Assembly (NCBI GenBank): GCA_020047835.1
Contig: JAIFNJ010000097.1
Span: 1-7,656, forward strand
Reading direction: 5' to 3'
Source of the DNA: Bacteroidota bacterium
GTDB lineage: Bacteria; Bacteroidota; Bacteroidia; Bacteroidales; SZUA-534
DNA length: 7,656 nucleotides
The notes beneath the pieces are model-generated. The model ran no database searches. It was given only the letters and a program-made list of their open reading frames with translations, and had not been told where the DNA came from. The position numbers and the translations under genes were made by a program. Positions 1-6,583 of this stretch are shown here, in pieces (position 1 is the stretch's first letter; every line of letters starts with the position of its first letter).

Positions 1-1350
1 TTGGGTATTGGTGCGGTTATTGGAGCCGGAATATTTGTGCTAACCGGCACAGCTGCTGCTAATTATGCTGGTCCGGGAATCGTAATCTCATTTATTATTT
101 CAGGTATTGCTTGTGCGTTTGCAGCCTTATGTTATGCTGAGTTTGCCTCAATGCTACCCGTTGCCGGAAGTGCCTATACCTATGCATATGCAACCATGGG
201 CAAAACCGTTGCTTGGATTATCGGTTGGGATCTCATACTGGAGTATTTATTCAGTGCTTCAGCAGTTGCTGTGGGTTGGTCAGGCTATATGGTTAGTTTT
301 TTAAACGATTTTGGAATACACATACCAAAAGCATTGTGCTCAGCACCATTCATTCAATCCGCTGAAGGAATTGTGCGTTCGGGCGCTTTTTTAGATATTC
401 CAGCTATGTTAATCGTTGGTTTACTTACTTCTGTTTTATATGTGGGAATAAAGGAATCGGCCCGTTTTAATAACCTCATTGTATATGTAAAAGTGGGTGT
501 TGTTTTATTGTTTGTTTTTGTTTGCTATAAATATATCAACTTAGATAACTGGACACCATTTATCCCTGAAAACACAGGTAAATTTGGTGAGTTTGGTTGG
601 TCGGGTATTTTACGTGGGGCAGGGGTTATCTTTTTTGCCTATATCGGGTTCGACGCAGTATCTACAGTAGCTCAGGAGGCAAAAAATCCAAGAAGGGATA
701 TGCCTATAGGCATTATTGCTTCATTAGCCATTTGTACAGTTCTGTATATTGCTGTAGCCTTAGTTCTTACAGGTATTATCGATTATCGTTTATTAAATGT
801 ATCCGACCCCATTGCGGTTGGTATTAATTCAGTAGGTCCACAATTGATGTGGCTCCGTCCGATAGTAAAAATAGGAGCTTTAGCTGGTTTAAGTTCAGTA
901 ATTTTGGTTATGCTTTTAGGACAACCCCGAATATTTTATTCCATGTCGAAGGATGGTTTTTTGCCACCAGTTTTTTCAAAAATACATCCCAAATACAAAA
1001 CTCCACACATTAATACCATTATAACCGGAGTGGTTACCCTTATAATAGCAGGGTTATTACCCATTGGTATTTTAGGCGAACTGGTTTCCATCGGAACCTT
1101 GATGGCTTTTGCTATTGTTTGCGGGGGAATATTAGTAATGCGTCACACCCATCCTGAACTACCTCGTGGTTTCAGAACTCCATGGGTTCCTTTTGTCCCC
1201 ATAATGGGTATTTTAACTTCATTGGCCCAAATGGTGGCACTTCCTTTTGATACCTGGATGCGATTAGCAATCTGGATGGCTATTGGAATGGTTATTTATT
1301 ACTTTTATAGCTTACCCAATTTGAAAAAAATGGAAGCAAAATCAATATAA
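1..1350 (+). CDS. APC-family amino acid permease (5'-truncated)
   Basis: Inner-membrane amino acid transporter of the APC superfamily, resembling the cationic amino acid/YfnA-like branch; the substrate cannot be read from sequence. The visible 449 residues begin inside TM1: residues 2-16 carry the glycine-rich GIGAVIGAGIF motif that forms the unwound substrate-binding part of TM1. Further family marks are GFDAVSTVAQEAKNP (217-230) at the TM6 end and following loop, with RRDMPIGI after it, and GQPRIFYSMSKDG (307-319) followed by a P-x-F-x-K-I-H-P loop. Hydrophobic segments continue to about residue 437, consistent with a 12-TM fold, and the protein ends in a short Lys-rich tail. The TTG at position 1 is very probably an internal Leu codon: family members usually have some tens of residues before this motif, so the true start lies upstream of the window. 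Stop is TAA at 1348-1350. The next gene on the same strand starts 179 bases later with its own possible promoter, so co-transcription is uncertain. Confidence 0.9.
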   Translation: MGIGAVIGAGIFVLTGTAAANYAGPGIVISFIISGIACAFAALCYAEFASMLPVAGSAYTYAYATMGKTVAWIIGWDLILEYLFSASAVAVGWSGYMVSFLNDFGIHIPKALCSAPFIQSAEGIVRSGAFLDIPAMLIVGLLTSVLYVGIKESARFNNLIVYVKVGVVLLFVFVCYKYINLDNWTPFIPENTGKFGEFGWSGILRGAGVIFFAYIGFDAVSTVAQEAKNPRRDMPIGIIASLAICTVLYIAVALVLTGIIDYRLLNVSDPIAVGINSVGPQLMWLRPIVKIGALAGLSSVILVMLLGQPRIFYSMSKDGFLPPVFSKIHPKYKTPHINTIITGVVTLIIAGLLPIGILGELVSIGTLMAFAIVCGGILVMRHTHPELPRGFRTPWVPFVPIMGILTSLAQMVALPFDTWMRLAIWMAIGMVIYYFYSLPNLKKMEAKSI

Positions 1351-1443
1351 TGTAATTATAACTTTTCCATCATGATTGCTCAATTAAAAGCTCTGGTTTA
1401 TGTTTTTGTGAACGATAACTCAAATCAAACGGATTCAAATTTC

Positions 1444-1451
1444 TATTTTTG
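1444..1451 (+). promoter_or_regulatory. Possible -7 promoter element for the MATE gene
   Basis: TATTTTTG is an exact match to the Bacteroidota -7 consensus TAnnTTTG, 78 bases before the chosen ATG. No TTTG or TTG lies at the usual ~19-base distance upstream (the nearest TTTG, 1405-1408, is 35 bases away), so this is a half promoter at best. It overlaps the TTG at 1449, which argues against that codon as the translation start. Confidence 0.35.
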
Positions 1452-1529
1452 CCCAGCAAACTAAGACTATGGTTGTTGTCATTCTATGATACCAAAACCT
1501 TACAAAAGCATATAATTCAGGCTCCGTTC

Positions 1530-2861
1530 ATGATAAAAAATTTAGGAAAAGATAATTTACATTACAAGTTATTTGCCATTGCAACACCCATAATTGTCCA
1601 GAATTTGGTTCATTACTTTCAAATTCAGGTGGATATGGCGCTGCTTGGGCAATCGAACACCCAATACCTTTCGGCTGTTGGTAATGTATTGTTTCCGTAT
1701 AATATTATCCTTTCTTTCTTAACTGCTCTGAGTGCCGGTGCTACAGTTCTAATATCGCATGGCATTGGAAGCCGCTCTCTAATTGGTGCTAAAAGGTATG
1801 CTGAAGTTTCCTTCTTTTTTAATATTCTGGTGGCACTGCCCTTCTTTCTTATCCTGTATTTTTATTCCCATACGCTCATGAACTGGATGGGCGCGTCGGA
1901 ACAAATTAACCGATATGCCACCGAATACATGAAATACCTTTCCTTTTCAGTACTATTTCTGGGGGTTGAATTGTCGATTGTGGCCATATTGCAAGGAGTT
2001 GGAAAAACACGGGCCATTATGGTTGCCGCTATTATTGGTACGGTTAGCAATGTGTTTTTTGCCTGGGTTCTCATTTATGGGCGCTTGGGGTTCCCTGAAC
2101 TGGGTATTAAAGGAGCTGGAATTGCTACTTCCATTGCTAGTTTTTTGGGAATGGGATATCTCGTTTTTGCTCTTATAGCTACCAAACGACTACCCTTTAA
2201 ACCCACCTTGAAAGGCATGCTTAATCCCCGGTGGAGCATCCAAAAACAAAACATAATTGTGGGTTTGCCGTATGGATTGGAAGCCATGTTCTGGTCGTTG
2301 GGACAAATCATCATGATTCGTATGGTAAACGAAATTGATGATTTTTCGGCTGGGTTGTATGTGCTAATCACCCGGATTCAGGCCGTTACTTTCTTCTTCT
2401 ACTTAGGAATTGCCAGAGCTACCATGATTTTGGTGGGACATGAAATGGGAGCTGGACACCGGGACAGGGCGATGAATATCGCTTATCTGAGCTTGAAATA
2501 TGCTTTTGCCTTATGTGGTGTAACGGCTGTTGTGTTTTTGATTTATCCAGAACAATTGCTGTCCATTTTCACCTCAGAACAAGCATTGATCAAGGAATCG
2601 GCGCCGTTATTGCGGATAGTTGCCATTACCATTTTTCCGGTAGCGGTAAATGTGGTTATTGGCAATGCCATCCGCGGACTGAAAGATACTAAATGGATGT
2701 TTTATACCCAAAGCTTTGGAACTATATTCGTAATCTCCGTTTCGGCAACCCTTCTGTTTGCTTTTAATTTAGGGTTGAAAGGAATTATTATTACCATGGT
2801 GTTTGATGAGACAATCCGGGCGGTTCTAAATTACCGACGTTTTACGGGTTATGTAAGTTAA
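1530..2861 (+). CDS. MATE-family multidrug/Na+ (or H+) antiporter
   Basis: Integral inner-membrane efflux transporter of the MATE family (MatE domain repeated twice), which exports cationic drugs or metabolites in exchange for Na+ or H+. From the ATG at 1530 it is 443 residues, the usual MATE length. The N-terminal half starts with the typical helix around residues 13-40 (PIIVQNLVHYFQIQVDMALLG) and has the GATVLISHGIGS stretch at 70-81. The second half carries GLYVLITRIQAVTFFF (275-290), an LVGHEMGAG segment (301-309) and the C-terminal GLKGIIITMVFDETIRAVL (415-433). About twelve hydrophobic segments are visible. The frame is open back to a TTG at 1449, but those 27 extra residues are hydrophilic and not MATE-like, and the TTG lies within a promoter-like element, so the ATG is preferred. 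No Shine-Dalgarno is evident. It converges on cysN with a 135-base gap. Substrate is not predictable, and NorM-like versus DinF-like assignment is unresolved. Confidence 0.93.
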   Translation: MIKNLGKDNLHYKLFAIATPIIVQNLVHYFQIQVDMALLGQSNTQYLSAVGNVLFPYNIILSFLTALSAGATVLISHGIGSRSLIGAKRYAEVSFFFNILVALPFFLILYFYSHTLMNWMGASEQINRYATEYMKYLSFSVLFLGVELSIVAILQGVGKTRAIMVAAIIGTVSNVFFAWVLIYGRLGFPELGIKGAGIATSIASFLGMGYLVFALIATKRLPFKPTLKGMLNPRWSIQKQNIIVGLPYGLEAMFWSLGQIIMIRMVNEIDDFSAGLYVLITRIQAVTFFFYLGIARATMILVGHEMGAGHRDRAMNIAYLSLKYAFALCGVTAVVFLIYPEQLLSIFTSEQALIKESAPLLRIVAITIFPVAVNVVIGNAIRGLKDTKWMFYTQSFGTIFVISVSATLLFAFNLGLKGIIITMVFDETIRAVLNYRRFTGYVS

Positions 2862-2996
2862 GTGCAACAATTATTTTTCAGCACATTACCTATTCATATT
2901 TAGCATCGCTTCCCTTAATTTCCAAAATCTCAATTAACTTATTTAAAGATAGTTCTATCTGTTTCCTCAAATAATGGTCAGTCAGTCTAAGAAAGT

Positions 2997-4262
2997 CTAA
3001 TTTATCATTCCGGCGGCTACGGTTTCATTGGTGCCTTCGTCAATAAGTATAACGCTTCCGGTAGTGCGGTTTTTACGATACGAATCATAGAATATGGGCT
3101 TTGCAGTCACCAAGGTAATGTTGGCAATTTCGTTCATTTTAATGTTTTTGTCGGCAAAGTCTTTCTCGTAAGTAACAATATTGGTGCGGTAGTTCACCTC
3201 TTTTATAATGCACTTCAACTCATTGGTAGTATGTCGCAACAGGTATTTCTTTGACAGATCGAGCGGTTTTTCGTTGAACCAGCAAATATCCAACGTAAAG
3301 TTATTGCTGATGGTTGGTTCGTTTCCCTGATGTACAATCATTCCACCACGACTGATATCGATTTCATTTGCCAAACGTATGGTAACTGATTGCGATGGCA
3401 ATGCTTCGTCAATTTCTTCCTGATAAAAGTCGATTGCTTTAATTTCGGTAGTTAATTCCGATGGCAGTACTTTCACTTTATCGCCGGGTTTAAAAATACC
3501 GCTGGCAATACGGCCTGCATAGCCACGATAATCGTGATAGTCTTTTTGCTGAGGACGGATGACATATTGCACCGGGAACCGGCCATCTGTCATATTTAAA
3601 TCGTGATTAATTTCGATGGTTTCAAGCAGGTGTAACAAGGTAGTTCCGGAATACCAGTCCATGTGTTCCGATGCATCTACCACATTATCGCCATACTTAG
3701 CCGAAATGGGGATAAACCGGGCATCGCGAAGGTTTAGTTTAACAACCAGTTGTTCCAGTTCCTTTTTTATGGAATCGTAGGTTTCTTTTTTATAGCCTAC
3801 CAAATCCATTTTATTGATGCAGAAAACCACATGCGGTATGTTAAGCAAACTGGCAATGAAGGTATGGCGCAGGGTTTGTTCCAAAACACCGTTTCGGGCA
3901 TCCACCAAAATAATGGCCAAATTGGCTGTTGATGCTCCGGTAACCATGTTTCGGGTATATTGAATGTGCCCCGGGGTATCGGCAATAATAAATTTACGCA
4001 AGGGAGTTGCAAAATACCGGTAAGCCACATCAATGGTAATTCCTTGCTCCCTTTCAGCTCTTAATCCATCAGTTAATAACGACAAATCTACATCAACTTG
4101 ACCTTTTCGTTTGCTGGTTTCTTCAATGGCCAACAGCTGATCCTCAAAAATTGATTTGCTATCGTACAACAACCGGCCAATCAAGGTACTTTTACCATCA
4201 TCAACACTTCCGGCGGTGGTGAACCTCAAAAGGCTCATATCTAAATATGCTTTACTATCCAT
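2997..4262 (-). CDS. cysN: Sulfate adenylyltransferase subunit 1 (GTPase subunit)
   Basis: Cytosolic GTPase partner of CysD in heterodimeric ATP sulfurylase; GTP hydrolysis drives the unfavourable formation of APS from sulfate and ATP. The 421-residue protein shows an EF-Tu-like layout. The G domain has a Walker A/G1 motif GSVDDGKST (18-26), the switch I/G2 region with REQGITID (71-78), G3 DTPGH (95-99), G4 NKMD (150-153) and a G5-like SAK (187-189). Two beta-barrel domains follow from about residue 228. There is no C-terminal APS kinase domain, so this is CysN and not the CysNC/NodQ fusion. The start at 4262 leaves a short N-terminus (MDSKAYLDMSLLRFTTAGS) that fits Bacteroidota CysN; Met9 is possible but less likely. 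It is the last visible gene of the minus-strand operon, 45 bases after cysD, with an AT-rich hairpin in that gap. Stop is TAG at 2999-2997. No strong terminator is seen after it. Confidence 0.97.
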   Translation of the reverse strand: MDSKAYLDMSLLRFTTAGSVDDGKSTLIGRLLYDSKSIFEDQLLAIEETSKRKGQVDVDLSLLTDGLRAEREQGITIDVAYRYFATPLRKFIIADTPGHIQYTRNMVTGASTANLAIILVDARNGVLEQTLRHTFIASLLNIPHVVFCINKMDLVGYKKETYDSIKKELEQLVVKLNLRDARFIPISAKYGDNVVDASEHMDWYSGTTLLHLLETIEINHDLNMTDGRFPVQYVIRPQQKDYHDYRGYAGRIASGIFKPGDKVKVLPSELTTEIKAIDFYQEEIDEALPSQSVTIRLANEIDISRGGMIVHQGNEPTISNNFTLDICWFNEKPLDLSKKYLLRHTTNELKCIIKEVNYRTNIVTYEKDFADKNIKMNEIANITLVTAKPIFYDSYRKNRTTGSVILIDEGTNETVAAGMIN

Positions 4263-4281
4263 AATAAAATTAATAATTGAT

Positions 4282-4306
4282 AATTAGTAATTGGCAATTA
4301 CTAATT
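4282..4306. repeat. Intercistronic inverted repeat between cysD and cysN
   Basis: Arms AATTAGTAATTG (4282-4293) and CAATTACTAATT (4295-4306) are perfect 12-bp complements around one central base. In the minus-strand transcript the hairpin begins one base after the cysD stop codon and ends 19 bases before the cysN ATG. It could protect or separate the cistrons or affect cysN translation. It lacks a following U-tract and is AT-only apart from a few pairs, so it is not a convincing terminator. Confidence 0.7.
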
Positions 4307-4307
4307 G

Positions 4308-5216
4308 TTAAAAATATCCTTCTTTTTTTCGGTCTTCCATGGCAGCTTCAGATCGTTTGTCATCGGAACGGCCACCACGCTCGGTTACCCTTGATGCAGC
4401 CACTTCTTTCACAATATCTTCCAAATTATCGGCAGTTGACAAATTAAGCCCTGTGCAACTAATATCGCCAATGGTGCGGCAACGTACATCCAATTCCACA
4501 ATTTCTTCGCCTTCTTTAAGTTCCATAAATGGAGCTTCGGCTAACCAAATGCCATCGCGCATAAACACCCTCCGTTTGTGAGTGTAATACAAGCTGGGCA
4601 TAGGAATATTTTCCATGAGTATGTATTGCCAAACGTCCATTTCGGTCCAATTGCTGATAGGAAAAACCCTGAAATGCTCACCCATATTCTTTTTCCCATT
4701 GAATAGGTTCCACAATTCGGGACGCTGGTTTTTGGGATCCCATTGTCCAAATGCATCACGGTGTGAGAAAAACCGTTCTTTGGCACGGGCTTTTTCTTCG
4801 TCGCGGCGTCCTCCACCAATGGCAGCATCAGCTTTAAGCTCTTCCAAGGTGTCTAACAACGTAACGGTTTGCAGTTTGTTTCGGCTGGCGCCAACTCCCA
4901 TTTCTTCAGTGGCCCGGCCCTTATCTATCGATGCCTGAACGGAACCTATATACAATTTGGCTCCAATTTTTTCTACCAATTCATCGCGGTAATCGAGCGT
5001 TTCCTGAAAGTTGTGCCCCGTATCGATGTGCAACAACGGAAATGGGATTCGAGCGGGGTAAAAAGCCTTAACAGCCAAGTGTACCAGCACAATGGAGTCT
5101 TTACCTCCTGAAAACAGCAAAACGGGTTTTTCAAATTGAGCTGCTATCTCGCGCATCACAAATATAGCCTCGCTTTCAAGCTCCCTCAGGTGGTTATGGT
5201 TAATAATTTTTGTCAT
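4308..5216 (-). CDS. cysD: Sulfate adenylyltransferase subunit 2 (catalytic subunit)
   Basis: Catalytic subunit of the CysDN ATP sulfurylase, an ATP-pyrophosphatase-fold enzyme that adenylylates sulfate to APS in the cytoplasm. The 302-residue length is normal for CysD. The PP-loop SGGKDS lies at residues 36-41, after the hydrophobic strand PVLLF. HIDTGHNF (63-70) and GGGRRDEEKARAKER (134-148) are hallmark CysD segments, and the C-terminal basic, acidic-rich tail with RGGRSDDKR and ending EGYF is also family-typical. The ATG at 5216 gives the expected N-terminus (a short helix with LRELESEAIFVMREIAA). It lies 104 bases after cysH, and that gap contains a promoter-like element plus hairpins, so cysDN may be partly independently expressed. 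It precedes cysN by 45 bases. No Shine-Dalgarno is visible. Confidence 0.97.
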   Translation of the reverse strand: MTKIINHNHLRELESEAIFVMREIAAQFEKPVLLFSGGKDSIVLVHLAVKAFYPARIPFPLLHIDTGHNFQETLDYRDELVEKIGAKLYIGSVQASIDKGRATEEMGVGASRNKLQTVTLLDTLEELKADAAIGGGRRDEEKARAKERFFSHRDAFGQWDPKNQRPELWNLFNGKKNMGEHFRVFPISNWTEMDVWQYILMENIPMPSLYYTHKRRVFMRDGIWLAEAPFMELKEGEEIVELDVRCRTIGDISCTGLNLSTADNLEDIVKEVAASRVTERGGRSDDKRSEAAMEDRKKEGYF

Positions 5217-5249
5217 ATTTTATACTGTCTGTATATGTTATTACTTATG

Positions 5250-5268
5250 AGACTCACGCAGTGTGTCT
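5250..5268. repeat. Hairpin in the cysH-cysD spacer
   Basis: Arms AGACTCAC (5250-5257) and GTGTGTCT (5261-5268) pair at seven of eight positions around a three-base loop. A smaller repeat, TATAC/GTATA (5221-5225 and 5231-5235), follows just ahead of the cysD start. Both would lie in the 5' leader of any transcript starting at the proposed internal cysD promoter. Function is unknown; chance occurrence cannot be excluded. Confidence 0.4.
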
Positions 5269-5277
5269 GCATTATCT

Positions 5278-5285
5278 CAAATCTA
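5278..5285 (-). promoter_or_regulatory. Possible internal promoter (-7 element) for cysDN
   Basis: On the minus strand 5285-5278 reads TAGATTTG, an exact TAnnTTTG match. Exactly 19 bases upstream lies CGTG (5308-5305), a two-of-four match to the -33 TTTG. The 19-base spacer is the consensus length and consists of an 18-bp palindrome plus one T. Transcription would start roughly 50-60 bases ahead of the cysD ATG. The weak -33 limits confidence. Confidence 0.45.
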
Positions 5286-5286
5286 A

Positions 5287-5304
5287 TCCCGATAGCTATC
5301 GGGA
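5287..5304. repeat. Perfect 18-bp palindrome between cysH and cysD
   Basis: TCCCGATAGCTATCGGGA equals its own reverse complement. It lies 16 bases after the cysH stop. It resembles a palindrome that I recall as frequent in intergenic regions of Bacteroidota, where it may act as a hairpin or terminator stem, but here neither strand has a following T-tract. It fills the spacer of a possible internal promoter, so it could also be an operator. Confidence 0.8.
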
Positions 5305-5320
5305 CACGTCTTATAGCTCA

Positions 5321-6025
5321 TCAGTGCGTATGCAACCCACATTCCTTTTTGGAATTGTTTTCCCACCACCAGCGGCCAGCCCTGAAATCTTCGCCGGGCT
5401 GAATGGCGCGTGTGCAAGGTTCGCAGCCAATACTTACAAACCCTTGGTCGTGAAGAACGTTGTATGGGATATGGTTGTCTTTTGTATATTGTTTTACCTG
5501 GTCAAAAGTCCAATGCAATAAAGGATTGAACTTTATAATCTGACGGGGCTCATCTAATTCGAAATAAGTCATCCCTTGGCGGTTGGGCGATTGTTCAGCC
5601 CGGATTCCGGTAATCCAGCATTCCACACCTTTTAGAGCCCTGTTTAACGGTTCCACCTTGCGGATGTGGCAACATTCCTGACGGTTCTCCACCGAATCAT
5701 AAAAGCTGAATGGCCCTTTGGCTGACATCATGTTTTCAATGGCTTCTCCCAATGGATAATAAACTTGAATAGGTTTTTTATATACATCCAATGTTTGGCT
5801 GAACACCTTGTAAGTTTCCTTGAACATTCGGCCGGTATCCAGCGTAACTACTTGAATCGGTAGATTATTTCTGAAGATAAAATCGGTGATTACCTGATCT
5901 TCATAACCAAAACTAGTAGTAAAAACTATTTTTTCCTGAAATTCAGTTGTTAAAAAACGTAAAGCCCCGATGGTGTCGAGACTTTGAACTTTTTGATTTA
6001 ATTGATTTACTTTTTCTTTTAACAT
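5321..6025 (-). CDS. cysH: Adenylyl-sulfate (APS) reductase, [4Fe-4S] CysH
   Basis: Cytoplasmic thioredoxin- or glutaredoxin-dependent reductase producing sulfite, of the PAPS/APS reductase family with an adenine-nucleotide alpha-hydrolase fold. At 234 residues it has normal length. TTSFGYEDQ (36-44) is the nucleotide-binding loop, LDTGR (62-66) a conserved strand-loop, and ITGIRAEQSPNR (138-149) the substrate-contact region. The paired cysteines Cys118-Cys119 (ECCH) and Cys201/Cys204 (GCEPC) are the ligands of the [4Fe-4S] cluster that marks APS reductases, as opposed to PAPS-specific enzymes. ECGLH (228-232) near the C-terminus carries the catalytic Cys229. No thioredoxin-like domain is fused, unlike plant enzymes. 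The preference for APS agrees with the lack of an APS kinase here. It begins one base after the DUF2061 stop (TAA-T-ATG), implying translational coupling, and is followed by cysD after a 104-base structured gap. Confidence 0.95.
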   Translation of the reverse strand: MLKEKVNQLNQKVQSLDTIGALRFLTTEFQEKIVFTTSFGYEDQVITDFIFRNNLPIQVVTLDTGRMFKETYKVFSQTLDVYKKPIQVYYPLGEAIENMMSAKGPFSFYDSVENRQECCHIRKVEPLNRALKGVECWITGIRAEQSPNRQGMTYFELDEPRQIIKFNPLLHWTFDQVKQYTKDNHIPYNVLHDQGFVSIGCEPCTRAIQPGEDFRAGRWWWENNSKKECGLHTH

Positions 6026-6026
6026 A

Positions 6027-6350
6027 TTACGCTCGTTTTAACAGAATGCGTTCAACCGAACGGCGCGACCAACGGGTATTCCGGCGAATAACCACCAGCA
6101 TCCGTCCCCAGTTTAATTGCGCCCAGGCTCTTTCGTGAAGGTAATAAAGTATCATTTTTGAAAAAACCTCTATTGAGCCGATGGAAAGGGCTACTGCAAT
6201 TTTACCCGTTAAAAAGTATGAAATTACAATGGTATCCAGCGTTCCAACAATACGCCAGGTAATAGCCTTAACAATGCTCTTTACAGGCCTATCTTTGGTA
6301 ACCTTAACCTTTCCTTGCTCTTTCGTAAAATTTTTAGTAGGTATAAACAT
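6027..6350 (-). CDS. DUF2061 family small membrane protein, first gene of the cys operon
   Basis: Predicted 107-residue inner-membrane protein. Residues 21-83 match my memory of the DUF2061 pattern: RPVKSIVKAITWR leading into a hydrophobic segment (about 34-48), then LTGKIAVALSIGSIEVFSKMILYYLHERAW, and WGR at 81-83. Two membrane segments are likely. Its biochemical role is unknown; the family often accompanies sulfate-assimilation genes, so a part in sulfate or sulfite handling is plausible but only inferred. The stop is one base from the cysH ATG, which shows it belongs to the operon. After WGR there is an unusual extension (84-107) with seven Arg and one Lys in 24 residues; family members as I recall them usually end near WGR. 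The frame is open upstream to a TTG at 6404, but the ATG at 6350 (MFIPTKNF) gives the usual short Lys-rich N-terminus, and a possible promoter overlaps the TTG. Confidence 0.87.
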   Translation of the reverse strand: MFIPTKNFTKEQGKVKVTKDRPVKSIVKAITWRIVGTLDTIVISYFLTGKIAVALSIGSIEVFSKMILYYLHERAWAQLNWGRMLVVIRRNTRWSRRSVERILLKRA

Positions 6351-6401
6351 CTGATTATTAACTGAATTACATCTACCGGAAAAATATCCTTTCGACCGCG
6401 T

Positions 6402-6432
6402 CAAAGGTCAGCAAATTAACCAGTGCAAACAA
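6402..6432 (-). promoter_or_regulatory. Possible promoter of the DUF2061-cysHDN operon
   Basis: The minus strand reads GACCTTTG at 6409-6402, one mismatch from TAnnTTTG. TTG (6432-6430) lies 20 bases upstream, or TTTG (6429-6426) 16 bases upstream, both near the accepted -33 spacing. The transcript would have a leader of roughly 45 bases before the ATG at 6350. Match quality is moderate. Confidence 0.35.
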
Positions 6433-6481
6433 TGGGTGTTTGTAGGTATTTTTACTACTACATTATAACACCTTTGTTGAG

Positions 6482-6510
6482 TATTTAAAGTATTTAGAAT
6501 ACTTAAAATA
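6482..6510. repeat. 29-bp dyad in the divergent intergenic region
   Basis: Inner arms AAGTATT (6488-6494) and AATACTT (6498-6504) pair perfectly around TAG; after one mismatch five further pairs extend it, giving 12 of 13 matched positions per arm. A direct repeat GTATTTA (6481-6487 and 6490-6496) overlaps it. It lies about 40 bases upstream of the response-regulator -7 element and about 130 bases upstream of the DUF2061 start. This is suitable for a dimeric regulator, but the very AT-rich context makes chance symmetry possible. Confidence 0.5.
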
Positions 6511-6550
6511 TTTTGAGTTCGTAAGGTCAGTATAAACTTGCGTGTTTTTT

Positions 6551-6558
6551 TATCTTTG
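6551..6558 (+). promoter_or_regulatory. Possible -7 element of the response-regulator gene
   Basis: TATCTTTG is an exact TAnnTTTG match, 25 bases before the ATG at 6584. No clear -33 TTTG lies at 19 bases. A start site a few bases after it would exclude the upstream GTG (6542) as start codon and make the ATG at 6569 nearly leaderless, favouring 6578 or 6584. Confidence 0.4.
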
Positions 6559-6583
6559 TCAGGAATCTATGCAAATAATGGCA

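Noticed and set aside
1..3. TTG at the window start as the permease start codon
   Set aside because: It falls inside the TM1 motif; family members have an N-terminal segment before it, so the gene is truncated by the window and this is a Leu codon.
1449..1529. N-terminal extension of the MATE protein from TTG 1449
   Set aside because: The residues are not MATE-like and the TTG lies within an exact TAnnTTTG element; the ATG at 1530 gives the normal length.
2075..2371. Minus-strand open frame of 98 codons within the MATE gene
   Set aside because: It is antisense to a clear transporter, with no family resemblance and no separate promoter signal.
2862..2996. Bidirectional terminator between the convergent MATE and cysN genes
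   Set aside because: Only weak stems are seen (for example AGATAG/CTATCT at 2947-2960) with no adjoining T-tract, so no terminator is called.
5287..5304. The 18-bp palindrome as a rho-independent terminator after cysH
   Set aside because: The stem is strong, but neither side is followed by a run of T, and the operon continues into cysD.
5136..5521. Two plus-strand open frames (88 and 103 codons) across the cysD-cysH junction
   Set aside because: They lie antisense to two well-supported genes, have no recognisable domain, and look like reading-frame shadows.
6351..6404. N-terminal extension of the DUF2061 protein from TTG 6404
   Set aside because: The extra residues (with Cys and several Asn) do not look like the family, and the TTG overlaps a possible -7 element.
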